Assembly: GCA_018701055.1 (NCBI GenBank)
Contig: JABIUH010000151.1
Span: 1 to 5,484 of the forward strand
DNA length: 5,484 bases
Direction of reading: 5' to 3'
From: Woeseia sp.
GTDB taxonomy: Bacteria; Pseudomonadota; Gammaproteobacteria; Steroidobacterales; Woeseiaceae
The notes under the pieces are model-generated. The model did not search any database and had not been told where the DNA came from. It saw only the letters and a list, made by a program, of their open reading frames with translations. This document shows positions 1-5,484 of this stretch, one piece after another. Positions within the stretch are counted from its first letter, which is position 1; every line of letters starts with the position of its first letter. A program made the translations under genes and the position numbers.

Positions 1-465
1 ACGAACGTTGCAGTAGTCATTGGAATAATCGCGCTTGCGGTTGAACTGAATCAGAACAACGAATTACTGCGTTCGGAGTCGCGCCAGGCTTTGCAATCCA
101 ATGATCAAGTTTCGCTCGTTCTTGCTATGGAGCACATCGACCTATACGAAAAGATGGGGCAAACGGAACCGCTTTCTCAGACCGATCAATATAGGCTCGG
201 TTTCATGTTCACCCTGGATTTGCGAAATCGAGAATTTGAATACGCGCAGCTCATGAATGGCGCGCTTGATCAGGCAACTTGGGAATCTTTCCAGGAAGTC
301 ATATTGATCAATCACGCGAGTGGCCGAGGTTGAAATTGGTGGGATAAGGTTGGTCGTTACATTGCTGGGCTAGACTTCGTCGTCATGGCGGACGAGTTAC
401 TGGCTGGCGCAGAGGAGAATAATGTTTACGAAGCGTTGGGCAGTTGGGATGAAGGTTTGAAGTGA
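1..465 (+). pseudogene. Small membrane-anchored protein of unknown function, 5'-truncated by the window and interrupted by an in-frame TGA
   Basis: The frame is open from the first base, so the gene begins outside the window. Codons 2-15 encode a hydrophobic stretch (NVAVVIGIIALAVE), a probable membrane anchor. It is followed by a polar, probably helical domain beginning LNQNNELLRSESRQ. This layout (one membrane helix, then an xRQN/NQNN-like motif, then about 120 helical residues ending in a WW motif) recalls a widespread group of uncharacterised proteobacterial proteins; that is recognition by eye, without a search. A TGA at 331-333 (codon 111) stops the frame after SGRG. The same frame then continues for 43 sense codons, starting NWWDKVGRYIAG, to a TGA at 463-465. 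The WW segment is what I would expect near the end of this family, so the downstream part looks like the true C-terminus. A single change such as CGA to TGA would explain the break. Alternatives are a sequencing error or a shorter functional protein ending at 333. Confidence 0.6.
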
Positions 466-506
466 AAACTGGGTCAGAGCCCTTTATTGGGCTCTGACCC
501 AGTTTT
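465..506. repeat. Perfect 18-bp inverted repeat, REP-like palindrome and possible bidirectional terminator
   Basis: The left arm AAAACTGGGTCAGAGCCC (465-482) and right arm GGGCTCTGACCCAGTTTT (489-506) are exact reverse complements around the 6-nt loop TTTATT. The right arm ends in a run of five T (503-507) and the left arm begins with A's, so the RNA from either strand would be a hairpin with a U-rich end, as in a bidirectional intrinsic terminator. The GGGTCAGAGYCC core resembles palindromes that I recall around REP-associated tyrosine transposase (RAYT) genes in gammaproteobacteria; no such transposase is in this window and I see no second copy. The first base of the left arm is the last base of the upstream stop codon. 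Confidence 0.8.
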
Positions 507-517
507 TGGCGTGTGGA

Positions 518-546
518 TTGCGGGAGTTTAGCCTTTGGGCTACTAT
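518..546 (+). promoter_or_regulatory. Candidate sigma-70 promoter for rplY with GC-rich discriminator
   Basis: TTGCGG (518-523, three of six matches to the -35 consensus) is followed by exactly 17 bp and then TACTAT (541-546, five of six matches to TATAAT). The next bases, TCGCGCCCC, form a GC-rich discriminator like those of stringently controlled rRNA and ribosomal-protein promoters, which would suit rplY. Transcription would start near 552-555, giving a leader of about 90 nt. The weak -35 box makes this a candidate only. Confidence 0.4.
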
Positions 547-558
547 TCGCGCCCCATG

Positions 559-585
559 CCCGATTGGTCGCGATCGGGATTTTTT
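559..585 (+). terminator. Terminator-like hairpin in the rplY leader
   Basis: CCCGAT (559-564) pairs with ATCGGG (573-578) across an 8-nt loop, and an A plus six T's (580-585) follow directly. This is the form of a short intrinsic terminator. If the candidate promoter at 518-546 is real, the hairpin sits within the first 30 nt of the rplY transcript and could attenuate it. If the promoter lies further downstream, this is simply a terminator for upstream transcription. The 6-bp stem is modest. Confidence 0.45.
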
Positions 586-644
586 ATGAAAGCTAAAAAC
601 AGCTTAAAATTCAATCAGTTAATGCTGATCTGAGGAGAGCTCAA
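586..644 (+). promoter_or_regulatory. rplY leader: two small hairpins, ribosome binding site and possible leader peptide
   Basis: Two short hairpins are visible: AAGCT/AGCTT (590-594 with 601-605) and ATCAG/CTGAT (614-618 with 625-629). The second lies just before the Shine-Dalgarno AGGAG (633-637), which is 7 nt from the rplY ATG. A 15-codon frame, MKAKNSLKFNQLMLI, runs from ATG 586 to TGA 631-633. Its stop abuts or overlaps the Shine-Dalgarno, so its translation could be coupled to rplY. The same frame can also begin at ATG 556. The peptide has no recognisable amino-acid bias pointing to classical attenuation. The Shine-Dalgarno is solid; the rest is suggestive. Confidence 0.4.
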
Positions 645-1346
645 ATGAGTAAAGACTTCGATCTGATCGCGGAAATCCGTGAAGACCAGGGGAAGGGTGC
701 GAGCCGCCGCCTGCGTCATAAAGGAAAAGTTCCTGCAATCATCTATGGTGCGGGTCGTCCGCCAAGACAATTGGCTTTTGACCATAATCGTGTTCTTCAA
801 CAGCTTGAGAACGAATCGTTCTACTCAAGCATTCTGAACATCAAAGTCGGCGATAAATCTCAGGCGGCGATCGTCAAAGATATCCAGCGCCATCCCGCCA
901 AACAGCTGATCATGCACATGGACTTTCAGCGCATCGTGGCGGACGTGAAAATCAAGATGAACGTCCCGATTCATTACGTCAATGCTGAAGAGTCTGTAGG
1001 CGTCAGAGCGGGTGGTGGTTCTGTTTCTCAGTTGATTACCGACGTTGAGGTCAGTTGTCTGCCGGAAGATTTACCCGAATTTTTTGAAGTTGATATTGTT
1101 GCTCTCGAACTAAACGAGATGTTGCATATATCGGATATCAAGGTTCCTGACGGAGTTGAGATTCCGCAACTTGCGCAAGGCCCAGGGAATGACCACGCGA
1201 TCGTCTCTATCCAGGTGATAAAGGCCGTTGTCGAGGAAGAAGACGTCGAAGTGGTGGTAGGCGAAGGCGAAAGCGCCGCCGCTGGCGAAGGAGATGCACC
1301 TGCTGCAGATGGCGATGGTGGCTCGGACGACTCCAAGCCAGGCTAG
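645..1346 (+). CDS. rplY: 50S ribosomal protein L25, long form with CTC/TL5 C-terminal domain
   Basis: L25 binds 5S rRNA in the large ribosomal subunit. The 233-aa product is the long bL25/CTC type rather than the roughly 94-aa E. coli form. Residues 1 to about 97 are the 5S rRNA-binding domain, with the family signatures GKVPAIIYGAG (27-37) and the HPAKQLIMHMDFQRI segment (83-97). Residues about 98-195 are the beta-rich TL5 C-terminal domain, recognised by GVRAGGG (119-125) and the CLPEDLPEF region (138-146). Residues about 196-233 are a low-complexity acidic tail rich in E, D, G and A, probably disordered, as is common in this type. The start is supported by AGGAG at 633-637, 7 nt upstream, and by the typical short N-terminus. 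In gammaproteobacteria rplY normally follows prs; here the upstream neighbour is a degraded unknown gene and a palindrome. It heads the rplY-pth-ychF cluster and ends before a strong terminator. Confidence 0.96.
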   Translation: MSKDFDLIAEIREDQGKGASRRLRHKGKVPAIIYGAGRPPRQLAFDHNRVLQQLENESFYSSILNIKVGDKSQAAIVKDIQRHPAKQLIMHMDFQRIVADVKIKMNVPIHYVNAEESVGVRAGGGSVSQLITDVEVSCLPEDLPEFFEVDIVALELNEMLHISDIKVPDGVEIPQLAQGPGNDHAIVSIQVIKAVVEEEDVEVVVGEGESAAAGEGDAPAADGDGGSDDSKPG

Positions 1347-1375
1347 CAACAGCCGGTTCGAAATCGTTGTTATAC

Positions 1376-1404
1376 AAAAGGCCGCCATTTTTGGCGGCCT
1401 TTTT
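1376..1404 (+). terminator. Intrinsic terminator after rplY
   Basis: AAAAGGCCGCC (1376-1386) is perfectly complementary to GGCGGCCTTTT (1393-1403) around the 6-nt loop ATTTTT. The 7-bp GC core is followed by TTTTT (1400-1404). It begins 29 bp after the rplY stop and ends only 35 bp before the pth ATG, so pth must either rely on read-through or have a promoter embedded in this region. Confidence 0.88.
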
Positions 1405-1439
1405 GTTGATTCTCGGTGATTTGTAACCATAATTCGGCA

Positions 1440-2018
1440 ATGACTACGCATCTAACAATAATCGCCGGACTTGGCAATCCGGAAGAGCGCTATGAGCGCA
1501 CGCTCCACAACGCAGGTTTCTGGTTTGTTGACGAGCTTGCGCGGCGGGCTGGGGTGGCATTTAAGTATGAAAAGCGCTTCGATGCCGAAGTGTGCAAAAT
1601 CAGTCTGGTTGGTAATGACATCTGGTTGGTGAAGCCGCAGAGCTATATGAATTTGAGTGGCGGGCCGATTCGTGGCGTGCTCGACTACTACCGGCTGCGT
1701 GCGGAAAAACTCCTGGTTGCGCATGATGAAATTGATTTGCCGACTGGGACGGTAAAACTTAAGACGGGCGGTGGTCATGGCGGCCACAATGGGATTCGCG
1801 ACGTTATTCAACATTGTGGGCGAGATTTCGCGCGTCTACGATTGGGGGTCGGTCACCCTGGTCAGAAAGATAAAGTTACCGGTTATGTTCTGAAGAAGGC
1901 GTCAAGTGACGTTGAAGCGGCAATATTGAAAAACGTGGATGAAGCAGCCGATGTTATGGATCTGCTCGTCGAGAGCGGTCTAAGTGCCGCGATGAAAAAA
2001 CTACATACCAAAATATAA
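1440..2018 (+). CDS. pth: Peptidyl-tRNA hydrolase (bacterial Pth type)
   Basis: Pth cleaves the ester bond of peptidyl-tRNAs released prematurely from ribosomes, recycling tRNA in the cytoplasm; it is usually essential. From ATG 1440 the product is 192 aa, close to the 194 aa of E. coli Pth. The active-site set is complete: N13, the catalytic H23 within LHNAGFWF (22-29), M70-N71 in SYMNLSGGP, D96 in AHDEIDLP, and N117 in GGHGGHNGIRD (111-121). These correspond to E. coli N10, H20, M67-N68, D93 and N114 with a constant offset of three. A GTG at 1416 in the same frame would add eight residues, but I reject it because the alignment to the family starts at 1440. Neither start has a good Shine-Dalgarno sequence, which is unusual beside the clear sites of rplY and ychF. 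It lies between rplY and ychF in the conserved gammaproteobacterial order. Confidence 0.96.
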   Translation: MTTHLTIIAGLGNPEERYERTLHNAGFWFVDELARRAGVAFKYEKRFDAEVCKISLVGNDIWLVKPQSYMNLSGGPIRGVLDYYRLRAEKLLVAHDEIDLPTGTVKLKTGGGHGGHNGIRDVIQHCGRDFARLRLGVGHPGQKDKVTGYVLKKASSDVEAAILKNVDEAADVMDLLVESGLSAAMKKLHTKI

Positions 2019-2031
2019 AGGCCTTCTTAGG

Positions 2032-2070
2032 GTTTAGTTGAACCGAAGTCTTCGGAACGCTAAACGTTTT
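2032..2070 (+). other. Intergenic two-part hairpin between pth and ychF
   Basis: An outer stem GTTTAG (2032-2037) with CTAAAC (2060-2065) encloses an inner stem CCGAA (2043-2047) with TTCGG (2051-2055) closed by a 3-nt loop. A small asymmetric internal loop separates them, and GTTTT follows (2066-2070). It could be a weak terminator, an RNA-processing or stability element between the two cistrons, or chance. The T run is short, so strong termination is unlikely. Confidence 0.4.
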
Positions 2071-2105
2071 GAGTCCATTCAAGATTTGTTGGAGATATAA
2101 GCGAC

Positions 2106-3197
2106 ATGGCAATTAAATGTGGCATCGTCGGCTTGCCGAACGTAGGCAAGTCAACGCTGTTCAATGCGCTGACAGCTGCAGAGATACCGGCCGAAAATTA
2201 TCCGTTCTGCACGATTGAGCCCAACGTGGGCATAGTTCCCGTGCCGGACGCGCGACTTAAAGTGTTGGCGGACATCGTTAATCCGCAGAAAACGATTCCG
2301 ACCACCATGGAATTTGTCGACATCGCCGGGCTGGTGAAAGGCGCCTCGCAGGGCGAGGGGCTCGGCAATCAGTTTCTCGCAAACATTCGCGAGACTAATG
2401 CCATTGCTCATGTCGTGCGCTGTTTCGAGGATGATGATGTCACTCACGTTTCAGGGGCGATTGACCCGGCCGACGACATTGAAATCATCAACACTGAACT
2501 CGCGCTTGCCGATCTCGAATCTGTTGAAAAGCAACTCTACAAAGCCGCGAAAAACGCAAAAACGAACGAAAAGGAAGCGGTCGCTCTGCGGGATGTTCTC
2601 CAACGTGTGTCCGATCACCTCAATGACGGTTCACCGCTTCGCTTGCTTGATCTGGACGAAAAGGACTTGTTACGTATTCGTGATCTCCACCTGATCACTC
2701 AGAAGCCAGTGATGTATGTCGCAAACGTTGACGAACGTGGCTTCGAGAACAATGCACATTTAGATGCGGTAGTGGGTCTTGCTAAACAGGAAGGCGCTGA
2801 GGTTGTTGTGATTTGTGCCGCAATCGAGGCGGAAATCGCGTTGCTTGATGATGAGGACAAACTTGATTTTCTGAGTGATCTTGGCCTGGAAGAGCCTGGC
2901 CTGGATCGTGTTATCCGTTGCGGCTACACATTGCTTGGTTTGCAAACCTATTTTACCGCCGGCGAAAAGGAAGTGCGTGCCTGGACCACCAAGGTCGGTG
3001 CTACTGCACCACGCGCGGCCGCTGAGATTCATACCGATTTCGAAAAAGGATTCATCCGGGCCGAAGTCATCGCGTATGACGACTATGTCAGTGGAAACGG
3101 CGAACAAGGTGCCAAAGAGGTTGGTCGGCTACGCCTCGAAGGCAAGGAGTACATCGTTCAGGAAGGCGACGTAATGCACTTCCGTTTCAATGTGTAG
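2106..3197 (+). CDS. ychF: Redox-regulated ribosome-associated ATPase YchF (OLA1/Obg family)
   Basis: YchF is a universally conserved P-loop protein of the Obg group. It prefers ATP to GTP, binds ribosomes and acts as a negative regulator of the oxidative-stress response in E. coli. The product is 363 aa, identical in length to E. coli YchF. The P-loop GLPNVGKS is at residues 9-16, the G3-like DIAGLVKGAS at 72-81, and the altered G4 motif NVDE at 207-210 in place of NKxD explains ATP preference. The middle helical region spans roughly 130-200, and the C-terminal TGS domain covers about 278-361, ending in the characteristic EGDVMHFRFNV. C35 in NYPFCTIEPN matches the E. coli cysteine linked to redox control. 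The start is supported by GGAG at 2091-2094, though its 11-nt spacing is longish. The last 11 bp overlap the 3' end of the convergent TRAP permease gene. Confidence 0.97.
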   Translation: MAIKCGIVGLPNVGKSTLFNALTAAEIPAENYPFCTIEPNVGIVPVPDARLKVLADIVNPQKTIPTTMEFVDIAGLVKGASQGEGLGNQFLANIRETNAIAHVVRCFEDDDVTHVSGAIDPADDIEIINTELALADLESVEKQLYKAAKNAKTNEKEAVALRDVLQRVSDHLNDGSPLRLLDLDEKDLLRIRDLHLITQKPVMYVANVDERGFENNAHLDAVVGLAKQEGAEVVVICAAIEAEIALLDDEDKLDFLSDLGLEEPGLDRVIRCGYTLLGLQTYFTAGEKEVRAWTTKVGATAPRAAAEIHTDFEKGFIRAEVIAYDDYVSGNGEQGAKEVGRLRLEGKEYIVQEGDVMHFRFNV

Positions 3198-5187
3198 CAG
3201 TTTTCTTCTGGTACATAACGACGCCACTAAGCAATGCGACGCCAATGATATGTACGCCGATTCCAAACGGTGCCCATAGCAAACATGCAGCGCTGATAAG
3301 CAGTAGTAAGCCGGTGGCGATGTTTAACCGTTCTTCAAGATGCCATTGAAGAATACCGGCTAACGCGTATAGACCGAAGCAGGCAAACACGAAGACAATT
3401 ATTCGTTCGGTCCAGCTGCCGGTGATAAGTGGCGTGAACGCAAATAAAGCCGGTATCAAATAGATCCCTTTCGCGATCTTCCAGGCGGTCAATCCCGTAC
3501 GCATCGGTGGCGTACCGGCGATAGCGGCCGCAGTAAATGCAACCAGGCAGACAGGCGGCGTGATATTGCTGTCTTGTGACAACCAAAAAATAATCAGGTG
3601 TGCGCTAAGTAACATGCCGGTGACCAACGCTGGATCGAGCAACTCGGTACGGACCAGCTGCCGCATTTCCTGTGGCATTTCAGAGAGCGCGCGGACGGGG
3701 TCGCCGCCGAACAAATCCACAACAGCGCGAACATTGGCAGGCAGGTCTGCCGCGCTCAGCGCGTCAAGCATGGCGGTTTGGGTAATAAGATCGAAGAGTG
3801 CTGGCGCAGCTAAAGTGGCCAGCACGATGTAGGAGGCCGTCACCGGAAGCCCCATGCCCAGAATGAGGGAAGCCATCGCGACCAGCACGAGTGTCAGCAT
3901 CAAGCTACCGCCCGCCCACTCAACTATCATGATTGAAAATGCGTTGCCAAGCCCGGTTGTCGTTACCGCATTTACGACTAGTCCGACCGCTATCAATAGG
4001 ATTGCCGTCGGCACCATGATTCGCAGAGCATCGAGAGTCGCGTCGAAACAGCGATTTAACGTCATCGGCGTAGCGGTAACCCAGGACACGGCGATAACGG
4101 CAAATATTGCAACCGTCGCCGAACGCACCGGCGTATAACCCATCACAAGCGATGCGATCATCACTGCTAGCGGAATGAGAAAGGGCCATCCCTTGCGTAG
4201 CGCATCAAAGGCGCTCGCTTGGTCATCGCCTGCATCCGTCGTCAGATTGAGCCGTCTTGCTTCAATGCGTACGAAAAAAGCAACGGTTAGGAAGTACAGC
4301 AACGCAGGTAAGACCGACACAGCAATGATGGTGAGGTATGGGATCTGCGTGTAGCTGGACATTACAAATGCGCCAGCGCCCATAACGGGCGGCATTAATT
4401 GTCCACCAGTGGATGCCGCCGCCTCGACACCGGCCGCAAAGCGCGGTGAAAACCCAGAGCGAGTCATCATAGGTATCGTGATCACGCCGGTTGATACGGT
4501 CGTGGCAACTGCCGAACCTGAGACAGAACCCATTAGCCCTGATCCCACCACGGCGACGTGGCCAGCACCCCCTTGATATCGGCCCGCAAAACTTCGCGCG
4601 ACGTTAACGATGAAATCGCCCGCGCCAGATTTTAGTAAGAACGCGCCGAAGAGGATAAACATGAATACAAACGTTGCTGAAATGTTTGCGATCATGCCGA
4701 ACATGCCATCGCCGCTGAAAAAACTACGATAAAGGACCGTTTCCACGTTCAATCCGGGAAACGAAAATACGCCAGGGACGTACCGTCCGAGAAACAACAC
4801 GTACGATAGACAGATAGCGATTAGCGACGGCATGAACCAACCACTCGTGCGGCGCGCGAATTCCATCGCGAGCAAGATGGCGAGCCCGGCGAAGAAAAAG
4901 TCACTCCAAATGAACTCTGATTCCCGGGCGTAAAGTGCCTCCTCAAACCCAACGAGGTAAACGGCCACTGAGAGCGATAGTACTGCCAAAATAATATCGA
5001 CTAATCGTGCGGGTCCGGATCGAGATGCCCACTCATCTTTGCGGTGGAAGCCAAGTGCGCACAGTGCGCCAAAGCCGCCAAAATGAATGGCTGCAAACCA
5101 AAGTTCCGACACTGCAGTAAATAAATTGTTGTAAACATGAAAGATCGCGAAAGCGACGGCTAACCATCTAATGAGTGGTCCATTCAT
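3187..5187 (-). CDS. TRAP transporter fused permease (DctQ-DctM fusion, TAXI-type system)
   Basis: This 666-aa polytopic inner-membrane protein is the fused small (4-TM, DctQ-like) and large (12-TM, DctM-like) subunit of a TRAP transporter. Such transporters use an ion gradient, usually sodium, to import a substrate delivered by a periplasmic receptor. The first hydrophobic segments (roughly residues 5-25, 27-47, 62-81 and 95-110) form the small-subunit part. Large-subunit hallmarks are GSGLMGSVSGSAVATT (215-230), AAASTGGQLMPPVMGAGAF (256-274), GMGLPVTASYIVLA (444-457) and NITPPVCLVAFTAAAIAGTP (541-560). About 55 largely hydrophilic residues at about 468-522, between the last two motifs, look like extra sequence relative to the compact loop I expect here. 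The start ATG overlaps the upstream receptor's stop (ATGA), implying translational coupling; the nearest GGAAG is 13 nt away. The 3' end overlaps ychF. Substrate is unknown. Confidence 0.93.
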   Translation of the reverse strand: MNGPLIRWLAVAFAIFHVYNNLFTAVSELWFAAIHFGGFGALCALGFHRKDEWASRSGPARLVDIILAVLSLSVAVYLVGFEEALYARESEFIWSDFFFAGLAILLAMEFARRTSGWFMPSLIAICLSYVLFLGRYVPGVFSFPGLNVETVLYRSFFSGDGMFGMIANISATFVFMFILFGAFLLKSGAGDFIVNVARSFAGRYQGGAGHVAVVGSGLMGSVSGSAVATTVSTGVITIPMMTRSGFSPRFAAGVEAAASTGGQLMPPVMGAGAFVMSSYTQIPYLTIIAVSVLPALLYFLTVAFFVRIEARRLNLTTDAGDDQASAFDALRKGWPFLIPLAVMIASLVMGYTPVRSATVAIFAVIAVSWVTATPMTLNRCFDATLDALRIMVPTAILLIAVGLVVNAVTTTGLGNAFSIMIVEWAGGSLMLTLVLVAMASLILGMGLPVTASYIVLATLAAPALFDLITQTAMLDALSAADLPANVRAVVDLFGGDPVRALSEMPQEMRQLVRTELLDPALVTGMLLSAHLIIFWLSQDSNITPPVCLVAFTAAAIAGTPPMRTGLTAWKIAKGIYLIPALFAFTPLITGSWTERIIVFVFACFGLYALAGILQWHLEERLNIATGLLLLISAACLLWAPFGIGVHIIGVALLSGVVMYQKKTATH

Positions 5188-5484
5188 CGTGGAATCAAGG
5201 CTTCCGGAATCTCGATTCCTATTTCGCGGTAGTAACGTATGGCTCCTGGGTGCAACGGTGCCCCAACCCCAGTAAGTGCGGTCTTAAGTGAAACGCCGCT
5301 AGTGGCTTTGTGAATCTCACGCAATGCTGCGAGGTTTTCCCAAAGTGTTTTAGTGATCTGATAGACCTCGTCTTCTGGAATATCATCGCGAACTACTAAG
5401 AGGTTTGGATGCGCAACACCTTGAATCGCGTCTGGCTGATTGGGATAAGTGTCGGCAGGGATAACGAAGCGGCTCCACAACGGG
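5184..5484 (-). CDS. TAXI-family TRAP transporter solute receptor, C-terminal part
   Basis: The frame is open to the right edge, so the gene starts outside the window and only its last 99 codons are seen; a TTG at 5478-5480 inside the frame is not a credible start. TAXI receptors are periplasmic substrate-binding proteins that serve fused TRAP permeases. The visible part fits the family's C-terminal lobe: WSRFVIPADTYPNQ, a mid-region NLLVVRDDIPEDEVYQITKT (a strand followed by a helix, typical of this region), and the hallmark PLHPGAIRYYREIGIEIP close to the end. Its TGA overlaps the permease ATG by four bases (ATGA, 5184-5187), so the two are one operon with the receptor gene first. The ligand-binding residues and signal peptide lie outside the window, so no substrate can be proposed. 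Confidence 0.9.
   Translation of the reverse strand, partial: PLWSRFVIPADTYPNQPDAIQGVAHPNLLVVRDDIPEDEVYQITKTLWENLAALREIHKATSGVSLKTALTGVGAPLHPGAIRYYREIGIEIPEALIPR

Noticed and set aside
91..333. An 80-codon frame beginning at TTG 91 as a complete small gene
   Set aside because: The same frame is open back to position 1 and carries the hydrophobic segment there, so the TTG is internal; the downstream continuation points to an interrupted longer gene.
1028..1336. Antisense frame of about 100 codons rich in S, P and A opposite rplY
   Set aside because: It is the complement of the repetitive acidic tail and C-terminal domain of L25; the low-complexity composition is a shadow, with no ribosome binding site evidence.
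1416..1439. GTG at 1416 as the pth start
   Set aside because: It adds eight residues (ICNHNSA-like) not expected in the family, has no Shine-Dalgarno, and the canonical N-terminus starts at ATG 1440.
2095..2101. TATAAG before ychF as a -10 box
   Set aside because: The only -35-like element, TTGAGT at 2069-2074, is 21 bp away, which is too far, and the element sits within the ribosome binding region.
3854..4138. Plus-strand frames opposite the TRAP permease
   Set aside because: Their translations are low-complexity shadows of membrane-segment codons, and the - strand protein has all family motifs across this region.
1..5484. tRNA, CRISPR array, toxin-antitoxin pair, phage defence or other novel system
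   Set aside because: No cloverleaf, regularly spaced repeats, or unexplained gene cluster is visible; apart from the left 640 bp the window is filled by recognisable translation and transport genes.

Overview
The window looks like a piece of a gammaproteobacterial chromosome. The main reason is the gene order rplY-pth-ychF on the + strand, which is typical of that class (usually downstream of prs), together with E. coli-like protein lengths (Pth 192 aa, YchF 363 aa). Base composition is roughly balanced and uniform by eye. No species can be named from the sequence.

Layout from left to right. Positions 1-465 hold the 3' part of a small membrane-anchored protein of unknown function, interrupted by an in-frame TGA, so probably a decaying gene. 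Its final stop codon abuts a perfect 18-bp inverted repeat (465-506) that resembles REP/RAYT-type palindromes and could also act as a terminator. Then come a candidate promoter with a GC-rich discriminator, a leader with terminator-like and smaller hairpins, and rplY (L25/CTC type, 645-1346), closed by a strong intrinsic terminator. pth (1440-2018) and ychF (2106-3197) follow on the same strand, separated by a short intergenic region with a two-part hairpin. These three genes serve translation: a 5S rRNA-binding ribosomal protein, the hydrolase that recycles peptidyl-tRNA, and a ribosome-associated ATPase.

The right part is on the - strand: a TAXI-family TRAP solute receptor (only the last 99 codons are inside the window) followed by a fused TRAP permease, joined by an ATGA stop/start overlap. 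Together they should form a secondary uptake system in which the periplasmic receptor hands a substrate to a sodium-coupled inner-membrane permease. The substrate cannot be deduced. The permease gene meets ychF tail to tail with an 11-bp coding overlap, so no terminator lies between the convergent units.

I see no evidence of an undescribed multi-gene system. The items most worth checking are the interrupted first gene, the palindrome beside it, the structured rplY leader with a possible leader peptide, the coding overlap at the convergent junction, and an apparent insertion of about 55 residues in the permease.
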